5,179 nt of DNA from Oscillospiraceae bacterium (GTDB lineage: Bacteria; Bacillota; Clostridia; Oscillospirales; Acutalibacteraceae): positions 1 to 5,179 of the forward strand of contig DNIP01000130.1 in NCBI GenBank assembly GCA_003499325.1, written 5' to 3'. A program made the position numbers and the translations under genes. Position 1 is the stretch's first letter. Every line of letters starts with the position of its first letter. The notes below the pieces were generated by a model that saw only the letters and a program-made list of their open reading frames with translations, made no database searches and was not told the DNA's origin. Below, one piece after another: positions 1-5,179 of the stretch.

Positions 1-1677
1 GTTGACGCGGCTTTGATCCAGCGCTGTGCCGCGGGCATGCAGGATTATCCCGAGAGCGATATCAACCTCCCCTCCGATATGGTTGAAAACCCGCTCACCT
101 ACTTTTCCGACTTTGATCAGGACGGCGAGAGAACCGTCATAGACGCGACCTCACTCCAGCGATATCTGGCAAATCTGCCGTATCGCTCCTCTGATTGGAC
201 GCCTTATCCGCATAAAGAGCAGTCGACCGATCCCACCGAACCTGCGCCGACTGAGCCTGCTCCCACCGAAGCCGAAACATCGGCGCCCACCGAAGCGGTC
301 GAGCCTTCGCCGCAGCAGCTCGCCACCCCGCAGATCACGGGCTTCAAAAGCACCGCCGAGGGCGTAGAGATCCATATCGGCACGGTAGAGGGAGCGGAGA
401 AGTACCGCGTCTACTACAAAAACAATAACGGCAATTGGGTCAAGATGGGTGAAACGACCAACGGCGTCTTTGTTGACCCCGACGTCAAGACAGGCGCATC
501 CTACCGTTACACGGTACGGTGTATCAAAGCCGACCTGAGCGACTTTACATCAGATTTTTACGCCGAGGGATGGAGCTATACCTATTATCCGACCCCGAAG
601 ATTACCAAATGCGAGGCGGTCTCGGGCGGCATAGAGATCACCTGGAACCCCGTCAAGGGAGCGGAAAAATACCGCGTATATTATAAAGGCAGTAAAGGCT
701 GGACAAAGATGGCAGACGTCAGCGGCACGAGCTATGTCGATACCGACGTGAGCGCAAAGCATTGGTATACCTATACCGTGCGGTGCGTCAGCAGCGACGG
801 CACACGCTTTATGAGCGACTATGACGCGGACGGAGCCAGATGCTACCTGGCAGAAACCCCTGTCATAGACCACTTCACCACCCGCATGGACGGTATCGAT
901 ATCACAGTAGACGCAATCAAATCACTCGTTCGCATCTACCGCAAGACCTCTAACGGCTGGAAGCGTATCGCCGAGTTCGACACGCAGGATTACAGCGTCT
1001 TTCGCGATACCGACGTTGAGCCCGGAAAGACCTATACCTACACAGTGCGCAAGGTGGATGAAGACGGTAATTTCGTGAGCTGGTTCAATACCGCGGGATG
1101 GTCGCACACCTACAAAAAAGCCGACTGTCAGCCCGAATTGGAATACTTCGTGCATAACGGCGACAACACAGCCTTTGTTCATACCACTAGCAACAACAAA
1201 TTCGGGATCAAACAATTCCATATCCATGTCATCATCGACGGAGACTATAGGGGCACCTTCCAAGTTCCCGATAAGCCGGCTCTGCTGAAAGCGGACTTCT
1301 TTCAGCCGAATCAGGAGTATCTGCTCTATATCGTCGGCGTAGACAGCAACGGCGAAGAGATCACGGCCGCAGGAGAGCAATGGATATCAACCCCAGCCCG
1401 ACCGACGAATCTGAAAACGGAAAAGCTCGGTAACAGGAGATATTCCCTGACATGGTCAACCGCTAACTACAGTTCGTATTTGTACGAGGTCAATATCATA
1501 TCCCAAGACGGGGAGTACGCGATCGATTCAGATATTATCCCCGAAAAGGAATATACCTTTGATCTCAGCGAATATCCCGAGGATACCGAATGGGTGATCT
1601 ATGTTTACGACATCGGTGATGACGGCGTATCCCTGTCAAGCGACAATATCAATTTTAAAGAATCCGATTATCAATAA
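1..1677 (+). CDS. Dockerin/fibronectin-III repeat surface protein, 5'-truncated
   Basis: The frame is open to the left edge, so the N-terminus is missing; 558 residues are visible (numbered from base 1), ending at TAA. Residues 1-12 look like the helix of a first dockerin repeat (VDAALIQRCAAG). Residues 37-48 form a canonical DxDxDGxxxxxD calcium loop followed by the helix ATSLQRYLANL, as in a second dockerin type I repeat. A Thr/Pro/Glu/Ala linker follows (about 73-109). Three similar modules of about 85 residues follow (about 110-193, 198-281, 286-369), sharing the pattern EKYRVYYK...W..M...Y.D.DV...Y.YTVR, which is fibronectin-III-like. Two more divergent beta-rich modules occupy about 375-462 and 466-554. 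No catalytic domain, membrane segment or LPXTG-type anchor is visible. Such proteins in ruminococci are usually secreted and attached to cell-surface or cellulosome-like assemblies through cohesin-dockerin pairing. That role is inferred, and any enzymatic module could lie upstream of the window. Confidence 0.85.
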   Translation, partial: VDAALIQRCAAGMQDYPESDINLPSDMVENPLTYFSDFDQDGERTVIDATSLQRYLANLPYRSSDWTPYPHKEQSTDPTEPAPTEPAPTEAETSAPTEAVEPSPQQLATPQITGFKSTAEGVEIHIGTVEGAEKYRVYYKNNNGNWVKMGETTNGVFVDPDVKTGASYRYTVRCIKADLSDFTSDFYAEGWSYTYYPTPKITKCEAVSGGIEITWNPVKGAEKYRVYYKGSKGWTKMADVSGTSYVDTDVSAKHWYTYTVRCVSSDGTRFMSDYDADGARCYLAETPVIDHFTTRMDGIDITVDAIKSLVRIYRKTSNGWKRIAEFDTQDYSVFRDTDVEPGKTYTYTVRKVDEDGNFVSWFNTAGWSHTYKKADCQPELEYFVHNGDNTAFVHTTSNNKFGIKQFHIHVIIDGDYRGTFQVPDKPALLKADFFQPNQEYLLYIVGVDSNGEEITAAGEQWISTPARPTNLKTEKLGNRRYSLTWSTANYSSYLYEVNIISQDGEYAIDSDIIPEKEYTFDLSEYPEDTEWVIYVYDIGDDGVSLSSDNINFKESDYQ

Positions 1678-1707
1678 AAGAACATGGGGCTGACGCAAAA
1701 CAAAAAA

Positions 1708-1830
1708 TGTCATTCTGAACGCAAGTGAAGAATCTGTAAGTGCTCATTTTCCGTTAGATTACACATGATAGGTATCAACTAATTGGATAAATTGCACTGT
1801 TAAGATCCTTCGCTAAAGCTCAGGATGACA
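1708..1830. repeat. 123-bp imperfect palindromic intergenic element
   Basis: The 28-nt ends at 1708-1735 (beginning TGTCATTCTGAA) and 1803-1830 (ending CAGGATGACA) are inverted copies of each other, matching at 21 of 28 positions by my count. The similarity weakly continues inward (TAAGTGC near 1737-1743 against GCACTGTTA at 1794-1802). From memory, the end sequence resembles a widespread bacterial intergenic palindrome of the type TGTCATTCTGAGCG...GAAGAATCT, but I cannot name a family. There is no ORF inside and I see no target-site duplication at its ends. It lies between convergent genes, where a transcribed long hairpin would do no harm and might help end transcription. It could be a MITE-like element or a REP-like structural repeat. 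Confidence 0.7.
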
Positions 1831-1837
1831 CTTTGAA

Positions 1838-1867
1838 GGGCTATCGCTATGATGAATGCGGTAGCCC
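1838..1867 (+). terminator. Possible intrinsic terminator between convergent genes
   Basis: GGGCTATCGC (1838-1847) pairs with GCGGTAGCCC (1858-1867) around a 10-nt loop. On the plus strand all ten positions pair, one as G-U, and the hairpin is followed by a pyrimidine-rich tail (CTTTCCTTTATACTTT). On the minus strand the same stem has one A-C mismatch and a poorer U tail, so plus-strand use (for the dockerin gene) looks better. It nevertheless sits 17 nt past the DAHP synthase stop and might serve both directions. The U tract is interrupted, so the call is moderate. Confidence 0.45.
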
Positions 1868-1884
1868 CTTTCCTTTATACTTTA

Positions 1885-2919
1885 TTAAATCATATCCGCG
1901 AGGTCGAGGATCATCCGCTCGGTCTTGTCCCAGCCAAGGCACGGGTCGGTGATGCTCTTTCCGTAGCAGCCGCCGTCGATCGCCTGGTTGCCATCCTCAA
2001 TGTAGCTCTCGATCATGAAGCCCTTGACCATGTGCTCGAGCTCCTTGTTATAGCGGCGCGCTGCCATAACCTCCTTGACGATACGCGGCTGTTCAAAGGG
2101 ATTCTTGCCCGAATTACTATGGTTGGTGTCGATGATACATGCAGGGTTCTTGAACTTGCCCGAGGTGTACAGGCGCAGCAGGTGCGTCATATCCTCATAG
2201 TGATAGTTCGGCAGGCTCTCGCCGTGCTTGTTCATGTAGCCGCGCAGGATCGCGTGGGCGTAGGGATTGCCGTGCGACTGTACCTCCCACCCGCGGTAGA
2301 TGAAGGTGTGGCCGTGCTGTGCCGCGGTGATGGAGTTCATCATGACGGACAGATCGCCGCCCGTCGGGTTCTTCATGCCGACAGGGATATTCAGCCCCGA
2401 GGACACCAGACGATGCTGCTGGTTCTCGACCGATCTGGCGCCGACCGCGACATAGCAGAGGATGTCGTCCAGATAGCGGTGGTTCTCGGGATAGAGCATC
2501 TCATCCGCGCAGGAGAAGCCTGTCTCCTTCAAGGCGCGGATATGCATGGAGCGGATCGCGACAATGCCCTTGAACATATCGGGCTTCTTCTCGGGATCGG
2601 GCTGATGGAGCATGCCCTTGTAGCCCGCGCCCGTGGTGCGGGGCTTGTTGGTATAAATGCGCGGGATAATGAAGATCTTGTCCTCCACCTTATCCTGCAC
2701 CTTTCTCAGTCGGCTGATATAATCCAGCACACTGTCCTCTCTGTCGGCGGAGCAGGGGCCGATGATCAGCACAATGCGGTCATCCCTGCCCGCAAAGATA
2801 TCCTGCACCTGCTTCTCTCGATCGGCGACGATCCCTCTGAGCTCGTCGTCGAGGGGATACATCTTCTTGACCTCCATCGGGATGGTCAGCTTGCGCTCAA
2901 ATTCCATGTTCATGTTCAT
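1885..2919 (-). CDS. aroF: 3-deoxy-7-phosphoheptulonate (DAHP) synthase, type I-alpha
   Basis: This enzyme condenses phosphoenolpyruvate and erythrose 4-phosphate into DAHP, the entry step of the shikimate pathway, in the cytoplasm. The 344-residue length fits the AroF/AroG/AroH family. Family motifs occur in order: GPCS (54-57, metal-ligand Cys56), the PEP/E4P-site segment R87...KPRTT (92-96), GARSVENQQHR (160-170), GMKNPTGG with Lys183, NPYAHAILRG (218-227), DTNHSNSGK with metal-ligand His267, MIESYIEDGNQ with Glu304, and YGKSITDPCLGW with Asp325. These correspond to E. coli AroG Cys61, Lys186, His268, Glu302 and Asp326. ATGs also lie at codons 3 and 5; I chose the first because AGGAAGGTG lies 7 nt upstream. 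It is the last gene of the aro cluster, separated from tyrA by an inserted repeat element. Which effector inhibits it cannot be read from the sequence, so aroF is used as a family symbol. Confidence 0.95.
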   Translation of the reverse strand: MNMNMEFERKLTIPMEVKKMYPLDDELRGIVADREKQVQDIFAGRDDRIVLIIGPCSADREDSVLDYISRLRKVQDKVEDKIFIIPRIYTNKPRTTGAGYKGMLHQPDPEKKPDMFKGIVAIRSMHIRALKETGFSCADEMLYPENHRYLDDILCYVAVGARSVENQQHRLVSSGLNIPVGMKNPTGGDLSVMMNSITAAQHGHTFIYRGWEVQSHGNPYAHAILRGYMNKHGESLPNYHYEDMTHLLRLYTSGKFKNPACIIDTNHSNSGKNPFEQPRIVKEVMAARRYNKELEHMVKGFMIESYIEDGNQAIDGGCYGKSITDPCLGWDKTERMILDLADMI

Positions 2920-2926
2920 AAAAATA

Positions 2927-2935
2927 CACCTTCCT
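2927..2935 (-). promoter_or_regulatory. Shine-Dalgarno site of DAHP synthase
   Basis: On the minus strand AGGAAGGTG stands 7 nt before the ATG at 2919 and supports that start over the in-frame ATGs at codons 3 and 5. Its upstream end overlaps one copy of the 9-bp direct repeat (2934-2942), so the ribosome binding site directly abuts the inserted element. Confidence 0.75.
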
Positions 2936-2942
2936 TATTTAT
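2934..2942. repeat. 9-bp direct repeat, aroF-side copy (putative target-site duplication)
   Basis: CTTATTTAT here is identical to 3059-3067. The two copies exactly bracket the heptad-repeat element at 2943-3058, as expected for a duplicated insertion target. The sequence is AT-rich, so coincidence is possible but unlikely at this exact placement. Confidence 0.65.
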
Positions 2943-3058
2943 AGTGAGGAGTGAGGAGTTAGGAGTGAGGAGTAACGTAAAACAAACAGTTTACTCATAG
3001 AATAACGCGAATGCGTTCCCGCAACTATTCACTATTCACTATTCACCATTCACCAATA
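2943..3058. mobile_element. 116-bp MITE-like element with inverted heptad-repeat arms
   Basis: This is a non-coding element filling almost the whole tyrA-aroF gap. Its left arm has four tandem 7-mers (GTGAGGA, GTGAGGA, GTTAGGA, GTGAGGA; 2944-2971). Its right arm, read on the minus strand, has GTGAATG followed by three GTGAATA units (3051 down to 3024), with a partial unit outside at 3052-3055. The arms are therefore inverted relative to each other and share GTGA plus the 7-nt period, but differ in the last three bases. Transcribed RNA could form an imperfect long stem. The interior holds two small inverted repeats: GTAAAAC/GTTTAC (2977-2994) and AACGC/GCGTT (3004-3017). No transposase is present, so mobilisation in trans would be needed. 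Perfect 9-bp direct repeats flank it. It may instead be a REP- or STRR-like repeat that spread by another route. Confidence 0.65.
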
Positions 3059-3067
3059 CTTATTTAT
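3059..3067. repeat. 9-bp direct repeat, tyrA-side copy (putative target-site duplication)
   Basis: CTTATTTAT here matches 2934-2942. Read on the minus strand it is ATAAATAAG and contains the last sense codon and the TAA stop of tyrA, so an insertion at this site would leave the tyrA reading frame and stop intact. Confidence 0.65.
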
Positions 3068-3914
3068 TAAAATACGCTCTTCTCTTGGTGCTCAGCCGCA
3101 TCTTCTCTCTGAGCTCCTCTACCCTGCCGTCGCGGATCATATCGCGCAGGGCGGCAAATTCGCCGAGGAAGATATCCATGTACTTCAACAGCGAATCGCG
3201 GTTGAGCATGAACAGCTCGCTCCACATCAGGTCATTGATGTTGGCGATACGGGTCAGGTCGCGGAAGCTGTCGCCGGTGTAATCCACCAGATGCTCGTTG
3301 TCGGAGCAGGTCATCAGTGATACCGCGATACAGTGGGTCAGCTGTGACAGATAGCCGATCATCTCGTCGTGCTCCTCGGGCGAGAGCACCGAGATACGCG
3401 AGAAGCCGATGATCCGCGCCAAACCGCCGACCCATCGGATCCCCTCGGGGGTGTTCTTATCCGTCGGCACGATGATGAAGTTCGCGTCACGGAAGATCCT
3501 GTCATCGGCATTCTCCACACCGTAGACCTCGCGACCCGCCATCGGGTGAGAGGCGATGAATTCGATGTCATCCCGCAGCATGTTTTGGATATCATAAACG
3601 ATACAGCTCTTCACGCCGGTCACGTCGGTAAGCATCGCGCCGGGCTTGAGATAGTCCTGATACTGCGCGATCCACTCCTTGAACACCTTCGGGTATAAGC
3701 CGAAGATCACCGCGTCTGCTGAGCCGACGATCTCGCGATCCACCGCGGTAGAGCCATCGTCGATGATGTGATGATCGAGCGCGTAGTCGATCGCGGACTG
3801 TCGCTTTTCGATGGCGGTGATATGGTAGCCGAGGCGCTTGAGCGCCTTGGCGTAGCTTCCGCCGATCAAGCCGAGACCGACGATAAGTATTCTTGATTTA
3901 CTGATCCATTCCAT
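3060..3914 (-). CDS. tyrA: Prephenate dehydrogenase (TyrA family), no ACT domain
   Basis: This enzyme oxidatively decarboxylates prephenate to 4-hydroxyphenylpyruvate using NAD(P)+, the committed step to tyrosine; arogenate is a possible alternative substrate. The 284 residues contain an N-terminal Rossmann motif GLGLIGGS (13-20) and an acidic residue, Glu36, at the end of the second strand, which favours NAD+ over NADP+. DVTGVKS (97-103) and HPMAGRE (123-129) follow; His123 is the likely catalytic histidine. Further family motifs are SPEEHDEMIGYLSQLTH (178-194), GDSFRDLTRIA (214-224) and a helical C-terminal dimerisation region. The chain ends without the C-terminal ACT domain found in longer homologues such as that of Bacillus subtilis, so tyrosine feedback, if any, must act elsewhere. 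I start at the ATG at 3914, preceded by AGAGGTG at 7-nt spacing, rather than at the in-frame GTG 18 nt upstream, which has no comparable site. It overlaps the end of aroA by 17 nt, implying translational coupling. Confidence 0.93.
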   Translation of the reverse strand: MEWISKSRILIVGLGLIGGSYAKALKRLGYHITAIEKRQSAIDYALDHHIIDDGSTAVDREIVGSADAVIFGLYPKVFKEWIAQYQDYLKPGAMLTDVTGVKSCIVYDIQNMLRDDIEFIASHPMAGREVYGVENADDRIFRDANFIIVPTDKNTPEGIRWVGGLARIIGFSRISVLSPEEHDEMIGYLSQLTHCIAVSLMTCSDNEHLVDYTGDSFRDLTRIANINDLMWSELFMLNRDSLLKYMDIFLGEFAALRDMIRDGRVEELREKMRLSTKRRAYFNK

Positions 3915-5118
3915 GTGTTTGCACCTCTGCACCTAAGTTTTGCATTTTTTCAAAGAAGTCGGGGAAGCTCTTGTTCACCGCTTGAGCGCCGTCGATCACG
4001 CCGCCTGTCACGGTCAGCAGTACGGATAGCGCCATCACGATCCGATGGTCGCCGTGAGCGCTGAGCGCCTCGGTCGGCTGTCGGAGCGTGCCGCCGTGGA
4101 CGATCGCCTCGTTCTCCCCTACTTCCATATAGATACCGAATTTTTCCAGCTCCTGCCGCATCGCGTCCGCGCGGTCACTCTCCTTGATCCGCAGACGGCG
4201 GGTGCCGGTGAATCTCGCGCCGCCGCACAATGCCGCGACAACAAACAAGACAGGCCCTAAATCGGGACAATCCGCAATATCGATCGGATCAATCCCGTTT
4301 TTAATATTCTTAAAAAGAATTTTATATACACTGTCACCCTGCAAAGTATTCTCCCGCAAGCCGTCGAGCTTGACCGATGAACCCGCATAGTTGAGCGCTT
4401 CAAAGAACGCCGCGTTGGAATAATCGCCCTCGACGGTCACATCCGCGGGACGGTAATGCTGACCGCCTTTGACGAGATAGGTATGGTCTGATTGATCGAC
4501 CGATACGCCGAACTCCTTCAGCGCCGCCACTGTCATGTCGATATACGGCTTGCTCTCCACAGGCGGCAGGATGCGGAGCTCACTGTCGCCGTCGAGCAGG
4601 GGCAGGGTGAACAACAGCCCCGAAATAAACTGGGAGCTGATATTGCCCGCCACCTCATAGACGCCGCTGTTGAGCGTTCCCTGTACGGTGAGATGATCGC
4701 TTGCCTTTTCAAAGCGGATCCCCTGATCGCGGGCGATCCTCTCATATACATCCATCGGGCGGGTCATCAGATACGGACTGCCCGTGAGCACCCTTGCTTC
4801 TCCGCTGAGCATACACAGCGGCGTGAAAAAGCGCAGGGTGCTGCCGCATTCGTTACAGCGGAGCACGGCGGCTGTTCCGATGGCTTTCCGCACATCTACT
4901 CCTTTGATAAACGCCGTATCGCCGTCGAGCTTGATGACAGCGCCCAGCGCCCTCAGACAGTCGATCGTCGCCTTGACGTCCTCCGAAAACGCCAGCCGCC
5001 TGACGATACTTTCACCCTCGCTCAGTCCCGCGCCGATCAGCAGCCGATGCGCCATGCTCTTTGACGGCGGCGCCGTGACTGTGCCGCGGAGCGCGGATGG
5101 CTTGATCTCAATCCGCAT
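3898..5118 (-). CDS. aroA: 3-phosphoshikimate 1-carboxyvinyltransferase (EPSP synthase)
   Basis: This enzyme transfers the enolpyruvyl group of PEP to shikimate 3-phosphate, giving EPSP, the precursor of chorismate. The 406 residues are slightly shorter than E. coli AroA (427). Motifs in order are PPSKSMAHR (17-25, Lys20 and Arg25), the PEP-site loop NECGSTLR (89-96), LMTRPMD with Arg120, GNISSQFISGLL (158-169, Ser161, Ser162 and Gln163), ESKPYIDMT (188-196), EGDYSNAAFF (230-239), CPDLGPVL with probable catalytic Asp286, RIKESDR (310-316, Glu313 and Arg316), GDHRIVMA with Arg359, and NKSFPDFFE with Lys383. All substrate-contacting residues I can align to the E. coli enzyme are present. The PEP loop differs from the E. 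coli GNAGTAMRP version and is of the ECGSTLRF type that I recall from clostridial homologues. The gene starts 11 nt before the aroQ stop and ends 17 nt inside tyrA, so it lies in the middle of a tightly coupled operon. Confidence 0.96.
   Translation of the reverse strand: MRIEIKPSALRGTVTAPPSKSMAHRLLIGAGLSEGESIVRRLAFSEDVKATIDCLRALGAVIKLDGDTAFIKGVDVRKAIGTAAVLRCNECGSTLRFFTPLCMLSGEARVLTGSPYLMTRPMDVYERIARDQGIRFEKASDHLTVQGTLNSGVYEVAGNISSQFISGLLFTLPLLDGDSELRILPPVESKPYIDMTVAALKEFGVSVDQSDHTYLVKGGQHYRPADVTVEGDYSNAAFFEALNYAGSSVKLDGLRENTLQGDSVYKILFKNIKNGIDPIDIADCPDLGPVLFVVAALCGGARFTGTRRLRIKESDRADAMRQELEKFGIYMEVGENEAIVHGGTLRQPTEALSAHGDHRIVMALSVLLTVTGGVIDGAQAVNKSFPDFFEKMQNLGAEVQTHGMDQ
3922..3928 (-). promoter_or_regulatory. 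Shine-Dalgarno site deciding the tyrA start
   Basis: AGAGGTG on the minus strand, 7 nt before the ATG at 3914, lies inside the 3' end of aroA. It overlaps codons that a GTG start at 3932 would use, which argues for the shorter tyrA product. Confidence 0.75.
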
Positions 5119-5179
5119 AGCGTTCCCTCAAAAGATCCATCGCTTCGAGGTAGCCGTTCACGCCGTGACCCGTGATCGT
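5108..5179 (-). CDS. aroQ: 3-dehydroquinate dehydratase type II, C-terminal end only
   Basis: Only the last 23 residues and the TGA stop are in the window; the rest lies beyond the right edge. The tail reads ITGHGVNGYLEAMDLLRERY plus AD, matching the usual end of type II dehydroquinases: a strand ending in I.G.G..GY followed by a C-terminal helix with the pattern A...L. This small cytoplasmic enzyme dehydrates 3-dehydroquinate to 3-dehydroshikimate. Its stop overlaps the aroA start by 11 nt, and the shikimate-pathway context makes the assignment more likely. With so little sequence the identity rests on this motif and context. Confidence 0.75.
   Translation of the reverse strand, partial: TITGHGVNGYLEAMDLLRERYAD
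5123..5129 (-). promoter_or_regulatory. Shine-Dalgarno site of aroA
   Basis: GAGGGAA on the minus strand lies within the last codons of aroQ. Its GAGGG core ends 6 nt before the aroA ATG at 5118 and supports that start. Confidence 0.7.

Noticed and set aside
13..15. TTG at base 13 as the start of the dockerin/FN3 gene
   Set aside because: The frame is open to the window edge, and the residues before it (VDAA) belong to the dockerin helix, so the real start lies upstream of the window.
2937..2996. Tiny minus-strand ORF (MSKLFVLRYSSLLTPHSSL) ahead of aroF, considered as an attenuation leader peptide
   Set aside because: Most of it is translation of the heptad repeat. It has no run of Phe, Tyr or Trp codons and no good Shine-Dalgarno, and no terminator/antiterminator pair follows.
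1849..3000. Long plus-strand open frame of 383 codons antisense to DAHP synthase
   Set aside because: It is the mirror of a clearly conserved DAHP synthase with all catalytic motifs on the minus strand. Its predicted protein has no recognisable motif and runs into the repeat element.
2944..3055. CRISPR-like array
   Set aside because: The repeats are contiguous 7-mers with no spacers and in two inverted blocks, which is not CRISPR architecture.
2920..3059. T-box or amino-acid riboswitch leader for aroF
   Set aside because: I see no T-box consensus or specifier-loop structure and no terminator with a U run. The sequence is explained by the inserted repeat element.
3912..3932. Upstream GTG start for tyrA adding six residues
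   Set aside because: The GTG lacks a good Shine-Dalgarno, while AGAGGTG is ideally placed for the ATG at 3914, and the Rossmann motif begins at the usual distance from that Met.
4492..5064. 190-codon plus-strand open frame antisense to aroA
   Set aside because: It is a shadow of the aroA coding sequence; it has no recognisable motif, and the minus-strand EPSP synthase motifs fully explain the region.

Overview
The window looks like a chromosomal segment of a gut or rumen Oscillospiraceae bacterium, most plausibly Ruminococcus or a close relative. This is inferred from a surface protein with a dockerin-type calcium loop, a Pro/Thr/Glu linker and fibronectin-III-like repeats, from good Shine-Dalgarno sequences, from Firmicutes-like aromatic biosynthesis proteins, and from short palindromic intergenic repeats. 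Genus assignment is from memory of such proteins and was not searched.

Layout. Positions 1-1677 (+) hold the 3' part of a large surface or secreted protein: the end of a dockerin-like module, a linker, three clear fibronectin-III-like repeats and two more divergent beta-type modules. Positions 1678-1884 are a convergent intergenic gap containing a 123-bp imperfect palindrome (1708-1830) and a separate hairpin (1838-1867) that could terminate transcription. From 1885 to the right edge everything is on the minus strand. In transcription order it reads: the last 23 codons of a type II 3-dehydroquinate dehydratase (aroQ, cut by the right edge), EPSP synthase (aroA), prephenate dehydrogenase (tyrA) and a type I-alpha DAHP synthase (aroF/aroG family). 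The first three genes overlap by 11 and 17 nt, so they are very likely one operon.

How the genes work together. DAHP synthase makes the first committed intermediate of the shikimate pathway. AroQ forms 3-dehydroshikimate and AroA forms EPSP, the direct precursor of chorismate. TyrA oxidises prephenate (or arogenate) toward tyrosine. The set therefore feeds carbon to chorismate and on to tyrosine; aroB, aroE, aroK, aroC and chorismate mutase are not in view.

Most interesting feature. The 140-nt gap between tyrA and aroF is not ordinary leader sequence. It holds a 116-bp element (2943-3058) with two arms of tandem 7-nt units in inverted orientation, flanked by a perfect 9-bp direct repeat (CTTATTTAT at 2934-2942 and 3059-3067). 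This looks like a target-site duplication. Removing the element and one copy of the repeat restores a tyrA-aroF junction with only 15 nt between stop and start. The simplest reading is that a small non-coding mobile element inserted into a tight aro operon without breaking either gene. No wholly new multi-gene system is visible.
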